Shown: positions 7,495 through 17,997 of the stretch, in pieces
How positions within the stretch are numbered: the first letter of the stretch is position 1
How the letters are laid out: the number at the start of each line of letters is the position of its first letter
From: Tritrichomonas foetus
Taxonomy: Eukaryota; Parabasalia; Tritrichomonadida; Tritrichomonadidae
Direction of reading: 5' to 3'
NCBI GenBank assembly: GCA_001839685.1
Contig: MLAK01001087.1
Coordinates: 1 to 31,555 of the forward strand
Length of the DNA stretch: 31,555 bases
Program-made: the position numbers and the translations under genes
The notes under the pieces: model-generated
The model's database searches: none
Told to the model about the DNA's origin: nothing
The model's input: the letters and a program-made list of their open reading frames with translations, nothing else

Positions 7495-9768
7495 ATGGGA
7501 GATACTTTGCCTGTCTCAGTTCCAATCGACAAAATTATCGATACGATTGCAAATTGTAACAAGTACACTAACCAGCAGATTATTTTCGAACACTCACAAG
7601 AAATACCAAACCTCGCTGATACTGAATTGACCATTACTACACCGATTGATTTAGTTTTCAATTTTGATGATTCTTTTAGTTGCAAAAATATTCATATCAA
7701 AGATTGTTCCGTCAAAATTGCGAATTTAAATATGTTCGGCTCAATTCATGTTGAAAATGGTGCGCTTACCCTCACAAATTCCAGAATTCATGACCCGCAG
7801 CCAAACCAAGACTATATTATTTCATGTACCAGAGTTTCGCAGGTATTTGCAGATAATTGCATTTTTGAAAATACTGATCATTTTGGAGTTTGCGCAGATG
7901 ATGGCTCTCTAATTAAAATAAACGGATGCATAATCAAGAATGTCAAACTATTTGGCACTGCTTTTACTGCATATTCTACATTTTATGCAACAAATTCGAC
8001 GTTCACCGAAATTGGGCTGGATGAAATCTTTCTAGAAAACCAGAGCAGTGCCACCTGCCGAAATTGTCTTTTTGAGAAATCCAAAAAACGTGCGTTTTCA
8101 GCATCCAATAAATCCTCAGTAACCGTCGATAACTGTTTTATCAAGAATTGTCAGCTTGGAGCTCTCTATGCAGGAAACTGTGAAAAAGTTTTAGTGTTTG
8201 GCACCAAAATTAGCGATTGTGATTATTCTGCCATTTATCTTGAACATACTACTGCAGCAATTAAACATACAACTATAACAAATTGTAATGGTAATGGTGT
8301 GAATGCTGCACATTATTCAAAAATCTTAATTCATCAATGCAATATCACGAAAACGACTTATCCTCCAATTGCTGTCTGTGAAAACTCATTTAGTTTAATA
8401 CAGAAATGTAATATTCACGATTCGGGAATGTCTGGAATCATTGTTCGATCACGCTCTCAAGCAACAATCGAAAATTGTTCAATTGTTCGATCTAATATTT
8501 ATGGAATTTGTGTGAGTGACTCAAAAGGAGTATCTCTTAAGAATACATTAATTGTTAATTCAAAAGAAGCTGCATTATGCGTATATAACCATTCTCATGC
8601 AATTGTAAAGAATTCACATTTAATTGGACCAACAAAAATCGGATTTAACGTTTTTTGTGGTGGTTGTGTTTCGTCTTTGAATACTTCAATTTTTGGAATA
8701 ACTGAACATTGCTGTTGGATTCACCATTCTGGATCAGGAAGCTTTATAAACACCATTGTTGACTTAAATGAACTTCAACAACACGATGACGTTTTAGCAG
8801 CCATTCAAGAAATTGAAAGTAATGAAGGATTTGGTTTGCAAGACATTCCAACAGAAAAATTAGTGAAAATTGACAGTAAAAGACCAGTTGTTTTCCAAAG
8901 AAGTTTCGGTGATTCTAAAAAAGCATTAATTATTACAAAGAACCCAGATGAAAATTTACCCAAATATGGAATTGAAGCAACTGCCCCAACTTGTAAAATT
9001 TGTGGAAAAGATTCAACTGATTGTCATTTTTCAATTTGTGCGCATTCTGTGTATTGTAAAAAGTGTTGGAATTCACTTGCAAATAAACCAGAATTATGCG
9101 AACTTTGTTTAATGCCAATTGAATCTGTAATTACACCTATTGATTGTTCACCTGAAGAAGAAGAAGAAACAAACGAAAATCCTAACATTGATTCGCAAAC
9201 CAATCTCAAACTCAACCAATCATCTAATTTAGAAAAAGAAAACTCTCCTGAAATTAACCAAAACGAAAATGACAATGAAAACCAAAACCAAAATCAAGAC
9301 CAAAATGAAATTCAAAATGATGAAACGTATAATTATGAAATGACTAATGACGATGAAATGAATAATGATGATAATAATAATGAGGGAAATCACAATGATG
9401 AAGAAATAATTGAACTGGAAAATAAAAAAGAAAATAATGATGATGAAAATAATACCAACAATGAAAATAGAAATCATGGAATCAGTGAAATCAGTGTAAA
9501 TAGCAATTGTGGATCTTCTTTGAATAATGAATCAATTTTAAACAACAAAGAAAATAATGAAAAAATTAAAATTGAAAAAATTTTCGTTAAAAAGAAGAAA
9601 AATAAAATTTGCTCAATTTGCTATTCTTACAAAGTTGATTCGCTCATTGTCCCATGTGGACATACAATATGTCATAAATGTTCAGAAAAATGGTTTGAAA
9701 CTAGTTCTGAGTGTCCATTTTGTCGTGAAAACGGTTGTAGATCAAGGCGGTATGTTTCTTATGAATGA
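7495..9768 (+). CDS. Parallel beta-helix protein with two RING-type modules (probable E3 ubiquitin ligase)
   Basis: A 757-residue protein in four parts. (1) Residues about 55-425 are right-handed beta-helix (PbH1-like) repeats with recurring N-C-x-I/F rungs, such as DNCIFENTDHFGVC, ENCSIVRSNIYGICV and KNTLIVNSKEAALCV. (2) Residues 500-538 form a RING-like cysteine/histidine cluster: C500-x2-C503, C515-x-H517, C521-x2-C524, C535-x2-C538. (3) Residues about 553-700 are a disordered Asn/Glu/Asp-rich linker. (4) Residues 706-743 are a canonical C3HC4 RING: CSIC, CGHTICHKC, CPFC. C-terminal RINGs recruit E2 enzymes, and the beta-helix may bind the substrate, as proposed for the helix of FBXO11; that role is inference. 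There is no signal peptide or membrane segment, so it is likely cytosolic or nuclear. A good Inr precedes the ATG. Confidence 0.88.
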   Translation: MGDTLPVSVPIDKIIDTIANCNKYTNQQIIFEHSQEIPNLADTELTITTPIDLVFNFDDSFSCKNIHIKDCSVKIANLNMFGSIHVENGALTLTNSRIHDPQPNQDYIISCTRVSQVFADNCIFENTDHFGVCADDGSLIKINGCIIKNVKLFGTAFTAYSTFYATNSTFTEIGLDEIFLENQSSATCRNCLFEKSKKRAFSASNKSSVTVDNCFIKNCQLGALYAGNCEKVLVFGTKISDCDYSAIYLEHTTAAIKHTTITNCNGNGVNAAHYSKILIHQCNITKTTYPPIAVCENSFSLIQKCNIHDSGMSGIIVRSRSQATIENCSIVRSNIYGICVSDSKGVSLKNTLIVNSKEAALCVYNHSHAIVKNSHLIGPTKIGFNVFCGGCVSSLNTSIFGITEHCCWIHHSGSGSFINTIVDLNELQQHDDVLAAIQEIESNEGFGLQDIPTEKLVKIDSKRPVVFQRSFGDSKKALIITKNPDENLPKYGIEATAPTCKICGKDSTDCHFSICAHSVYCKKCWNSLANKPELCELCLMPIESVITPIDCSPEEEEETNENPNIDSQTNLKLNQSSNLEKENSPEINQNENDNENQNQNQDQNEIQNDETYNYEMTNDDEMNNDDNNNEGNHNDEEIIELENKKENNDDENNTNNENRNHGISEISVNSNCGSSLNNESILNNKENNEKIKIEKIFVKKKKNKICSICYSYKVDSLIVPCGHTICHKCSEKWFETSSECPFCRENGCRSRRYVSYE

Positions 9769-9939
9769 AAATGTGATTTAAGCATGTAAAAATAATTTTG
9801 TTAATATAAAAAATACTTATCGTTCAAATTCTTTGCAATTTTAACCAATATTTCTTATTTCTAAATTAAAAATAAGTACTTTCTGCGAATATTTCACAAT
9901 GAAACAACTATGCGACGATAGGGTATTCAATTTTATATT
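9769..9939. other. Short intergenic spacer with a 14-codon upstream ORF
   Basis: A small ORF starts with the ATG at 9899 and ends at the TGA at 9941-9943, which overlaps the ATG of the BEACH gene (ATGA). A TCACA initiator match puts +1 at 9896. Whether the small ORF lies in the mRNA depends on the true start site. Confidence 0.3.
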
Positions 9940-12900
9940 ATGAACGATGAATTTGAAATTGCTCCCCTCGCGAAGATTTTAGAGATAGGTTCCAAAGCCG
10001 ACTTTAACAAAGTGACAAGCAATTGCTCGTATTTCATGCTTTTTAAAAACACGCCCTTACCGAAGGTTCACAATTCGTTTATTTCGCAAATTCGAGAAAA
10101 CCACAATATTAAAGAGAAAATCGGTGAAGTTTTATATACGATTAATTTTACATTTCCAGTAATAACCCAATCAATTGCAGATTTAGCGCGCGATATTAAC
10201 AGAATGAGCGAAAATAATCAAATTTACTCTTCTGTTTTTATTTTTTATTCATTTTTTGGATGGTTCATAAACTACACAAAAACTGGAAGAGTTTATCCAG
10301 CTGATGTCGTTTTTTCAGCACTTTTAAAAATTCATGTCAACACTAATTTTGAAAACCTTGCAAAAAGCTGTTTTTATTTTGGTTATAAAACCCTCACAGA
10401 ATCCAAAAATTCACCTTTATTCGACAAATATTTATCAACTGCAAGAGAATACTTTTTAGGTGATTTTGTCAAACAAACCGAAAAAAGTGATGTGAATGAT
10501 CGTTCTAAAAGCAAAAGTGAAGAAAGCAGTGAAAAAATTAATAAACAAACAATTCCTTCACTAACTAATATTTCTAATTCGAATATTTTTTCTTCAGAAA
10601 GCGATCATATTTTACAAAAATTGCCAAAAAATTCCGCAAATTTGTTTGTTTTTGTTTTGAATCATTTTATGTCAGAAAATCAAGAGTTCACAGAAGAATT
10701 AAAAAATGTTTTTAGATTAATTAATGATACAATTGAAGAACGTCCTGAGTTATTCATTGATGAAATTATTGATTTTATTGTCAATTTTATTCATCCATTT
10801 TTATTACAAAATGAAACAACTGTTCTCGAATGTTTTTCAAATCTAATAAAAATTTCTAAAAAAGATTACAGTGATTTACTGATTACATACTTTAATGAAA
10901 CAGTAATAAAAGAATTTTATAAAAAAGCTGAAGAGGATAATTTCATTGAAGAAACTCAAAACATAGAACAAAATATTACTGTATTGAGAAATGACATTGA
11001 AATTATTCAAGATTTTCAAATTCCCGCAATTAAAACTTTCCCAAATGGATTTCAAAAGGCTCAGCCAATTGACATAAAAGCAGATCTTGAAGATTCAATT
11101 TATACAAGATATAAATTCTTTATTGAAGCTTTAATCGAAGGCAATGAAATACACCTCAATAAATTAGTTGAAGCATTGATTACAGAAATCACTAATCTTG
11201 AAGATGGATCTCATAAAGAAACAGAAACCAATACAGAAACAGAGGTTAATGCAGAAACAGAAACCAGTACAGAAACAGAAAATAATACAGAAACCAGTAC
11301 AGAAAATACTGAAACTAAAGAAACCAAAAAAGAAACATATAAGAGTTCTATTAATAAGGTTTTAGTAATTTCTGGCTTTGGCTTATATTTGGCTTCATTT
11401 TTATTGGATCAAAACGGAAATCGGAGTGGCGAGATTCATACAATTTCCATGTCTATTTTGCATAAATTAGCGGAAGTGAAATCACTTTTTGATCCAAAAT
11501 TTACGATCTTTTCATACATTACTAAAGGAATGAGTGCCATTAGGAATAAATTTCTTGAATTAATGTGTTCTCGTTCGTCAATGCTTCATAATTTTTTGAA
11601 TTCTTATCAAATATATCCCGTTTTATTTACAGAAATTATTTACAGATTAACTGAACTAAGAATTAAAATTCCACATGTATTTCTTGAAGAATTAATGAAT
11701 TATTTTAGATACATGGATATTTCCGGTATAGAATCGGAATCTGTTGAATTAGTAAGAAGCGCTTTATTAAACTATATAGAACAAATTTATTATAATGATT
11801 TATTTGATTCAAACACAGTTCAAATTAGTTACTTTTTATGTTTAATGGAAGAAAGTTTAACTGATGAAATTGTGAAAATATTAACAACATATTTCCATAA
11901 TATTGAGAAAGTTGTTGATTCGAAAAGTTTTTGTTTGTTTTTGAAATATCTTCAAATCAATTCAACTAATCCAAGTGAACAATTATTAGTTATTTTAAGT
12001 CATTTTATAGATATGTTAATTTTAATATTTGAAGAAAAGCCGAAATTTATCACAGATTTTACCAACACTTTCAATCAAATTCTTGAATTAATCATAAAAA
12101 TCAAATTTACAAAAGAATTTTTGTTCAAGATTTTATCTTTGTTCATTATAATTTCTCCAGAATATGAAATTAACTTAAAAGGTTCAATATACCTAAAGAA
12201 TTTAATCATTGATGCATATGATAATCTTACTTTGATTAAAAGGGATGAAAATCTATACAAGCACTTAAAAAATGTGATTTCTTATGATAATAAAAAGATA
12301 AATAATGGATTTATGATTGAAGTAGTGTATGTATTATTTAAAGATGAAAAATTTGAAGATTTTTGGAATTTTTTGATGAAAATTTTCTCAGAAGCAGAAA
12401 ATAATCGAGTAATATTAATTAGAAATAGTCGAAAATGTAATATTGCCGGATTTGATTCATTTTTAATCAAACAAATCACTGAGATTAAAGCTCAAACTTT
12501 TTCTGAAGAAAATGAGATGTTAATTAAAAAACTTTTATTATTGTTTGAAAAAATTGAAATCTATTCATCATCACCTTCAGTTGTTCTTTCCTTTATTTCT
12601 TTGTTAAAAACAAATGAAAACAAAACTTTGTCAAGATATATGCCATTTTTTATGAATACACTTTATAAGCTTGTAGATTATGAATATTGGAGGAAAACAA
12701 AGCATATGAAGCTTCATATGAAAGAAGAATTTGAAGGCAATTTTAAAGTCTCAAATTCTTTTTCAATCTGTTTTTGGATCAATGGAATCTCTTTTGAATC
12801 AGATAATGAACAACGATTAAATATTTTCTCTGCTAAATCTCAAGATACTAATGATTCAATTTGTATTTATATCAGTGGTAATTCTGTCAAAATAGAAATA

Positions 12901-15900
12901 AATTCATTTAAACATTCGAAAAATATTAAAGATGATGAATGGACATTTGTTACTGTTTCATTTACTGAAAAATCCATAAATATCTTTTTCAATTTAGCGC
13001 CAGTTGCAACAAGTGAACCTTTAAATCTTTCACATGAAATTTCTTTCCATGGAAGAATTGGAGATTCACTTACATTTTCTGACACCGCCTGTATAGAATT
13101 AGGTTTCTTTGGTGTTCTTCAATATCAAACTCTTGATGATCTAAAATGTCTCTACCATGGTGGCGTTTGTTCAAGACCAATTAATCCAATTTTTGCATAT
13201 TCAAGGAAAAGATCTCATTCAAACCTGCCTTCATTATCAAATTCTCATGTCGATGATTTATTGGATCTTAAAGAAAGGAGATCATCATTAATAACTGCAG
13301 AAAAACCACTCAAAATATCTACACCAGAAAGAAGATCTTCTGTTTCAAAACGAGAAAGAAGACTATCGAATACCAATCCAGAAAATGAATTTTATAATTT
13401 TGTATTTTGTTTGGTTAATTTATGGAGATGTGATTTATTAATTCCACTATTCGGAATGTTTGATACAAAATTTGAGGATACTAATCAACTTTATTCAGAA
13501 CTTCCTTTTATTACGGTTGATATCATTACGAAATGTTTAACATTTAATACTAAACTACAAAAAAGTTTCTTAGAAACCAATAAACTACCAATTATATCAT
13601 ACTTGCTAATGAATACTAATTCCAGATTCATTAATGTCGATTTATATCATAAATTCGATAAGATGTATTTATGTGTAACTGACGAAAAGCTCCATGCTCA
13701 ATTATTCCATCTAATTTTAACTAATTTTGATTTAATTATGAAATCATCATCTAAAGATCATTTTACAATCTTGGAAAAATGGTTAAGTGATGTTGCTTTG
13801 ATGCCAAAATTCATAAAACTTCGACCTTTTTCCGTTTTAATGACAATGATGAATATTTACTATGATTTTTCAAATAAAACAGAGTCAGAAATACTAGACA
13901 TTTTTGCTAAAAGAGATATTCTCCACTCATTGCTCTTATTTGCAGCTGATCAATCGTTTGCAATTAATGATTATTACGAGATTGTTGACCAATGTGTGAA
14001 AGCTGAGACCATTGAACAAAGTGAAGATATGCTTCTTTTATTAAAACTATTGGTTTTACACTCGCCTAGTAATTTCAAAAAAATTGGTATCACAATTCAA
14101 GATATCTTTCGATTGCATAAATTATTGAGGAAAAATAATGAAAAGTTAGCATCAAATCTAATTGTCACTGTTACAGTGTTTTATCAACAAAATATTTTAG
14201 ACAAAGAATTATCTTTAATTCATTTTGGCGTTTTCATTATGGAAATGACGTCAATTCAACTTTCTGATCATTTTTACAAGAATTTATTACCGTTTTCTAC
14301 GCAAACTCCTGAACTGTATCTCATGTGCTGCTGGTATATTTCAACACATGCATCAAACAATTCAGAATTACAAGAAATATTCACCAATTCTCTTTCTGCA
14401 TTTTTTGCACTTCCAAAGAATACTTTGAGTAATCCTTTGTATTTGTTCTGGTCAATTGCTTTCATTAATTGTTGTTCATCAACACTTCATGAACACGCTT
14501 TATTCACTTTTATTACTGATATTCTTGCCGATGAATGGTATCTTCTTATTCCAGCAATTCTTGCATTTTCAAAGACTCCTGATTCAACAGTAATGGATTT
14601 ATTAAACTTAGTATACACAAATAAAAAATATCACGATCAAGAACATTTCGTTAAATTAGCAATTATGTTCATTTTTATGCGGCCAAAAAAAGCTTCATTA
14701 TTTGAAAAATTATTCCATGGTTCTTTATTTGATGAATTAAGTAATTCTTCACAAGATAAACAACAAAATAATTCAAACTCGACTAATCAAAATGATAATT
14801 TCAAAAACAATACTTTAAATAAAAATAATCAGCAAAAAGAAGAAGTATTAGTTTCTTATGGTTTGAGATTTGATGACGATATGAATTGGCTTGATTATGA
14901 ATTTGCTAAATTAATTTACAGTCTTGGTGAAAGTTATAATTTCTCTTCATTACCGTTAATTTTGCGTTTCATTTCACACATAAATAAAGAATTTTCTGAA
15001 CAACAAACAAAGCGAATAGATTTTACAAAGCTTGAGTGCGATGAAATCTTTCATCTTTATGAATCAGCTTTTGCAGAAATTATGGAAATAAAACAAGGTT
15101 ATTTAAAGTTACAAGAATCTTTCATGACACATTTTAGAAATATAGCAGTTGTTACTGATGAATATTATTCGAATAATATTGCTGTTTTTGCAGGTAATTG
15201 CATTGACAATGTTAAAACTAGAATTGAACAAAATAAAAGAAATAATAAATTAGCATGGGAAAGATTAAATCAAAATTTAAATATTGAAAAAGGACCATGG
15301 AGTTCAGGAAAAGTTGAATATTCATATAAAAGATCATCCAAACTTTGTGTAAGTTATTGTCCAGGATTAATGAGACCAGTAATTAAAAGTAATGCTTCGA
15401 TTCCATTAACTACTTCATTAACTCCTAAACATTCAATTGCAATCAATGAAAATGGTGAATGTGGAAATTCTTTTGAACAAGAAGAAATAGATAAAAAAGT
15501 TGTAGATAATAAAAAATATTATGAGTGTCTTTATGTGAAAGCAAAAGGATGTCGAAAAGTAATGCTTTATTTAGATTCTGATGGATTTTCTGTGAAATTC
15601 ATTTCTAATCACGAAAATACGCATTCTTCAAATCAAACAAAGAAAGATATATTTATTTCAAAGAATGATATTTATGTACTAATAAAAAGAAAAACTTTTC
15701 AACTTCCTAACGCTATGGAAATATTCACATTTACTGGTAAATCTCTCTTCCTAGTGTTTGATTTAGAAAATAAAGAAAATACCAATAAAGATAATATTGA
15801 TCAAATTTTGAGCCAAATGGTGACGGTTTGTCAACTAACGCAGAGAACTATTGTTATTAAGGATTTAAACACACTTAAAGATCAAATTCAATTGAAACTA

Positions 15901-17862
15901 AATATGTGGAAACAAGCAAAATGTACAAACTTTGAATATCTTTCTTCACTGAATCTATTTTCTGGTCGGAGTTTTAATGACGTCAGTCAATATCCAATCT
16001 TTCCATGGATAATCAAAGATTATTCATGTAACAAACTTTGTTTTGATAACGAAAGCATCTTTAGAGATCTTTCAAAACCAATTGGTGTTCAAAATGAAGA
16101 AAATGTAAAGAAATTGAAAATTAGATATGAAAATCAAAACGAAAATGAACGTTGCTTATTTTCATCTGGTCCTATGCCGCCGGCTTCTGTTTCTTTCTAT
16201 CTAAAAAAAATGGAACCATTTAATGAAATGTTTATCGAAAATACAGAAATTCAAAGCCAATCATTTACTGATATTGGTGAATACTTCCAACAAGTAGTAA
16301 ATGAAGGAAAGTATTTCTCTGAACTTGTTCCTGAGTTCTTCTTCCAGCCAGAATTCTTAACAAAGGAAATTCATTTACCTAAATGGGCCAAAAATAACAT
16401 AGATTTCATTTATTTGCAGAGGAAAGCTCTAGAATCTAATTATGTCTCTGCCCATTTGAATGAATGGATTGATTTGATCTTCGGTTCCTTCCAAAACAGC
16501 ATTGATCACTTAAACGTTTATGATGAAAAACTTTATTCTAATGTTTGGACAAAATATCAAGATCCAAGCATGATTGATCAAATCAAATCCAATTTAATGC
16601 TTCTTGGGCAACTTCCAACACCTATTTTCACTGAAAAACATCCTCCTCGGCAGGTCTTTAATAACAATTTTGTAAACAGCCATATAAACATCGAAAACCA
16701 TAACCAAGAGAAAAATGAAAAACCAAATAATGAAAATGAAAATATTTGTAATCAAAAAAATATGAAAAGTAACATTTGCAGTTTTTCACTTACCAATGAT
16801 CCACAACAACAGAAGCAAAATCATAATATTTTGTATTCAATTTTTGATGGAAATTATTTCTATACTTTAGATTCTGAAGCGCATATTTCCAAATATAAAG
16901 TTAAATTTGATACTTTACAACTCTTCTTTAAAGATTCTAAACCAGTCACTGGACTTCCTGATACTGTTAAAACTGATTTTAAGATGATTAACAAAATATT
17001 TAATACAAGTAATGTAATTAATAATATATTTAATAATTATAATTTCACGTTTATTTATAAACTCACTAAAAAGAACTTTGTTGTTTATCACAGATTAACT
17101 AATTCATATTATTTAATAGATGTGGTTACTGCAATTGCTAAGAAAATTGATACCGGACTAACTAAAATTAAATCAATTGAAATATCCGATCAATTTTCAA
17201 TCTTTATGACGAAAAATGATATGCTTTGTACAATATTCGAACATGGTAATAAAATACTTACCTATAAACAATATAGAAGTGTTCCAATTTGTTGCACTGT
17301 TTCTTCTCTATTCAAAACCCTCGTTGTTGGAGTTGAAGATGGATCGTTTTTGATCATTTCTCTTCCAAGTGGGCAATTAACCAAAATTGTTGAAATTGAT
17401 CCAAACTTTATTCCATTGAAAGTCAAAATCACTGATGGATTTGGTTTTATCGTGATTTATGGCAAAATGAAACATACCAAAAATAATTTAAATGATGGAA
17501 ATCAGGGAAACGAAACACATATTTTTGTTTATTCAATTAATGGTCTCTTTGTAAGAAAAACAAAAGTTGAAGGTGAAATAATAAGAATGATTAAATGGAA
17601 GAGCAATCTAGGGTTCGACTTTATGGCATTTGTAATTGAAAATAAGTATGAAGATCTTGGTTCATTCAATCCAAATGAAAGCAAACAGAAAATAGCTCTT
17701 TGTGAAGTTTATTATTTGAACATTGAAATACTTCAAAGCAGATTTATTGAACGAATTGTATCGTTTGATTATTTAGTTGAAAGTGATACATTGGTAATTG
17801 TCCAGAAAGATGGAAACTTTACATTAATTAAGTATCCAATTGATGATATGCATATTGAATAA
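9940..17862 (+). CDS. Giant BEACH-WD40 domain protein (BDCP family)
   Basis: 2640 residues and uninterrupted. The N-terminal about 900 residues are helical, ARM-like, and interrupted by a Thr/Glu repeat (about 426-467). Residues about 935-1057 resemble the concanavalin-A-like/LamG domain of BDCPs (SFSICFWING, then WTFVTVSF). Another long helical region follows. A PH-BEACH domain lies about 1860-1965 (KAKGCRKVMLYLDSDGFSVKF). The BEACH domain lies about 1990-2235, with NLFSGRSFNDVSQYPIFPW at 2005-2023, then CLFSSGPMPPASVSFYL and ELVPEFFFQPEFL. Degenerate WD40-like beta repeats fill about 2300-2640 (KTLVVGVEDGSFLIISLPSG). This order is shared with LYST, LRBA, neurobeachin and WDFY3, which act as scaffolds in vesicle fusion/fission, lysosome size and autophagy. 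The exact paralogue class is unclear. Ser/Arg-rich 1078-1145 looks disordered. It ends 135 bp from the 3' end of the next, convergent gene. Confidence 0.95.
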   Translation: MNDEFEIAPLAKILEIGSKADFNKVTSNCSYFMLFKNTPLPKVHNSFISQIRENHNIKEKIGEVLYTINFTFPVITQSIADLARDINRMSENNQIYSSVFIFYSFFGWFINYTKTGRVYPADVVFSALLKIHVNTNFENLAKSCFYFGYKTLTESKNSPLFDKYLSTAREYFLGDFVKQTEKSDVNDRSKSKSEESSEKINKQTIPSLTNISNSNIFSSESDHILQKLPKNSANLFVFVLNHFMSENQEFTEELKNVFRLINDTIEERPELFIDEIIDFIVNFIHPFLLQNETTVLECFSNLIKISKKDYSDLLITYFNETVIKEFYKKAEEDNFIEETQNIEQNITVLRNDIEIIQDFQIPAIKTFPNGFQKAQPIDIKADLEDSIYTRYKFFIEALIEGNEIHLNKLVEALITEITNLEDGSHKETETNTETEVNAETETSTETENNTETSTENTETKETKKETYKSSINKVLVISGFGLYLASFLLDQNGNRSGEIHTISMSILHKLAEVKSLFDPKFTIFSYITKGMSAIRNKFLELMCSRSSMLHNFLNSYQIYPVLFTEIIYRLTELRIKIPHVFLEELMNYFRYMDISGIESESVELVRSALLNYIEQIYYNDLFDSNTVQISYFLCLMEESLTDEIVKILTTYFHNIEKVVDSKSFCLFLKYLQINSTNPSEQLLVILSHFIDMLILIFEEKPKFITDFTNTFNQILELIIKIKFTKEFLFKILSLFIIISPEYEINLKGSIYLKNLIIDAYDNLTLIKRDENLYKHLKNVISYDNKKINNGFMIEVVYVLFKDEKFEDFWNFLMKIFSEAENNRVILIRNSRKCNIAGFDSFLIKQITEIKAQTFSEENEMLIKKLLLLFEKIEIYSSSPSVVLSFISLLKTNENKTLSRYMPFFMNTLYKLVDYEYWRKTKHMKLHMKEEFEGNFKVSNSFSICFWINGISFESDNEQRLNIFSAKSQDTNDSICIYISGNSVKIEINSFKHSKNIKDDEWTFVTVSFTEKSINIFFNLAPVATSEPLNLSHEISFHGRIGDSLTFSDTACIELGFFGVLQYQTLDDLKCLYHGGVCSRPINPIFAYSRKRSHSNLPSLSNSHVDDLLDLKERRSSLITAEKPLKISTPERRSSVSKRERRLSNTNPENEFYNFVFCLVNLWRCDLLIPLFGMFDTKFEDTNQLYSELPFITVDIITKCLTFNTKLQKSFLETNKLPIISYLLMNTNSRFINVDLYHKFDKMYLCVTDEKLHAQLFHLILTNFDLIMKSSSKDHFTILEKWLSDVALMPKFIKLRPFSVLMTMMNIYYDFSNKTESEILDIFAKRDILHSLLLFAADQSFAINDYYEIVDQCVKAETIEQSEDMLLLLKLLVLHSPSNFKKIGITIQDIFRLHKLLRKNNEKLASNLIVTVTVFYQQNILDKELSLIHFGVFIMEMTSIQLSDHFYKNLLPFSTQTPELYLMCCWYISTHASNNSELQEIFTNSLSAFFALPKNTLSNPLYLFWSIAFINCCSSTLHEHALFTFITDILADEWYLLIPAILAFSKTPDSTVMDLLNLVYTNKKYHDQEHFVKLAIMFIFMRPKKASLFEKLFHGSLFDELSNSSQDKQQNNSNSTNQNDNFKNNTLNKNNQQKEEVLVSYGLRFDDDMNWLDYEFAKLIYSLGESYNFSSLPLILRFISHINKEFSEQQTKRIDFTKLECDEIFHLYESAFAEIMEIKQGYLKLQESFMTHFRNIAVVTDEYYSNNIAVFAGNCIDNVKTRIEQNKRNNKLAWERLNQNLNIEKGPWSSGKVEYSYKRSSKLCVSYCPGLMRPVIKSNASIPLTTSLTPKHSIAINENGECGNSFEQEEIDKKVVDNKKYYECLYVKAKGCRKVMLYLDSDGFSVKFISNHENTHSSNQTKKDIFISKNDIYVLIKRKTFQLPNAMEIFTFTGKSLFLVFDLENKENTNKDNIDQILSQMVTVCQLTQRTIVIKDLNTLKDQIQLKLNMWKQAKCTNFEYLSSLNLFSGRSFNDVSQYPIFPWIIKDYSCNKLCFDNESIFRDLSKPIGVQNEENVKKLKIRYENQNENERCLFSSGPMPPASVSFYLKKMEPFNEMFIENTEIQSQSFTDIGEYFQQVVNEGKYFSELVPEFFFQPEFLTKEIHLPKWAKNNIDFIYLQRKALESNYVSAHLNEWIDLIFGSFQNSIDHLNVYDEKLYSNVWTKYQDPSMIDQIKSNLMLLGQLPTPIFTEKHPPRQVFNNNFVNSHINIENHNQEKNEKPNNENENICNQKNMKSNICSFSLTNDPQQQKQNHNILYSIFDGNYFYTLDSEAHISKYKVKFDTLQLFFKDSKPVTGLPDTVKTDFKMINKIFNTSNVINNIFNNYNFTFIYKLTKKNFVVYHRLTNSYYLIDVVTAIAKKIDTGLTKIKSIEISDQFSIFMTKNDMLCTIFEHGNKILTYKQYRSVPICCTVSSLFKTLVVGVEDGSFLIISLPSGQLTKIVEIDPNFIPLKVKITDGFGFIVIYGKMKHTKNNLNDGNQGNETHIFVYSINGLFVRKTKVEGEIIRMIKWKSNLGFDFMAFVIENKYEDLGSFNPNESKQKIALCEVYYLNIEILQSRFIERIVSFDYLVESDTLVIVQKDGNFTLIKYPIDDMHIE

Positions 17863-17997
17863 TTCTTCTTTGTATTATTTTTAATGATTAAACAATCTAT
17901 CATGCATTTTTCATTTTTTTATACATAACAGCGCTTAAAATTATCACAATAGATAAAATGATTACAAATCATTGATATCGACTATAATTCTTGTTAA

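Noticed and set aside
9229..9477. A hydrophobic Ile/Phe-rich frame on the minus strand
   Set aside because: It is the complement of the Asn/Glu/Asp-rich linker of the beta-helix/RING gene.
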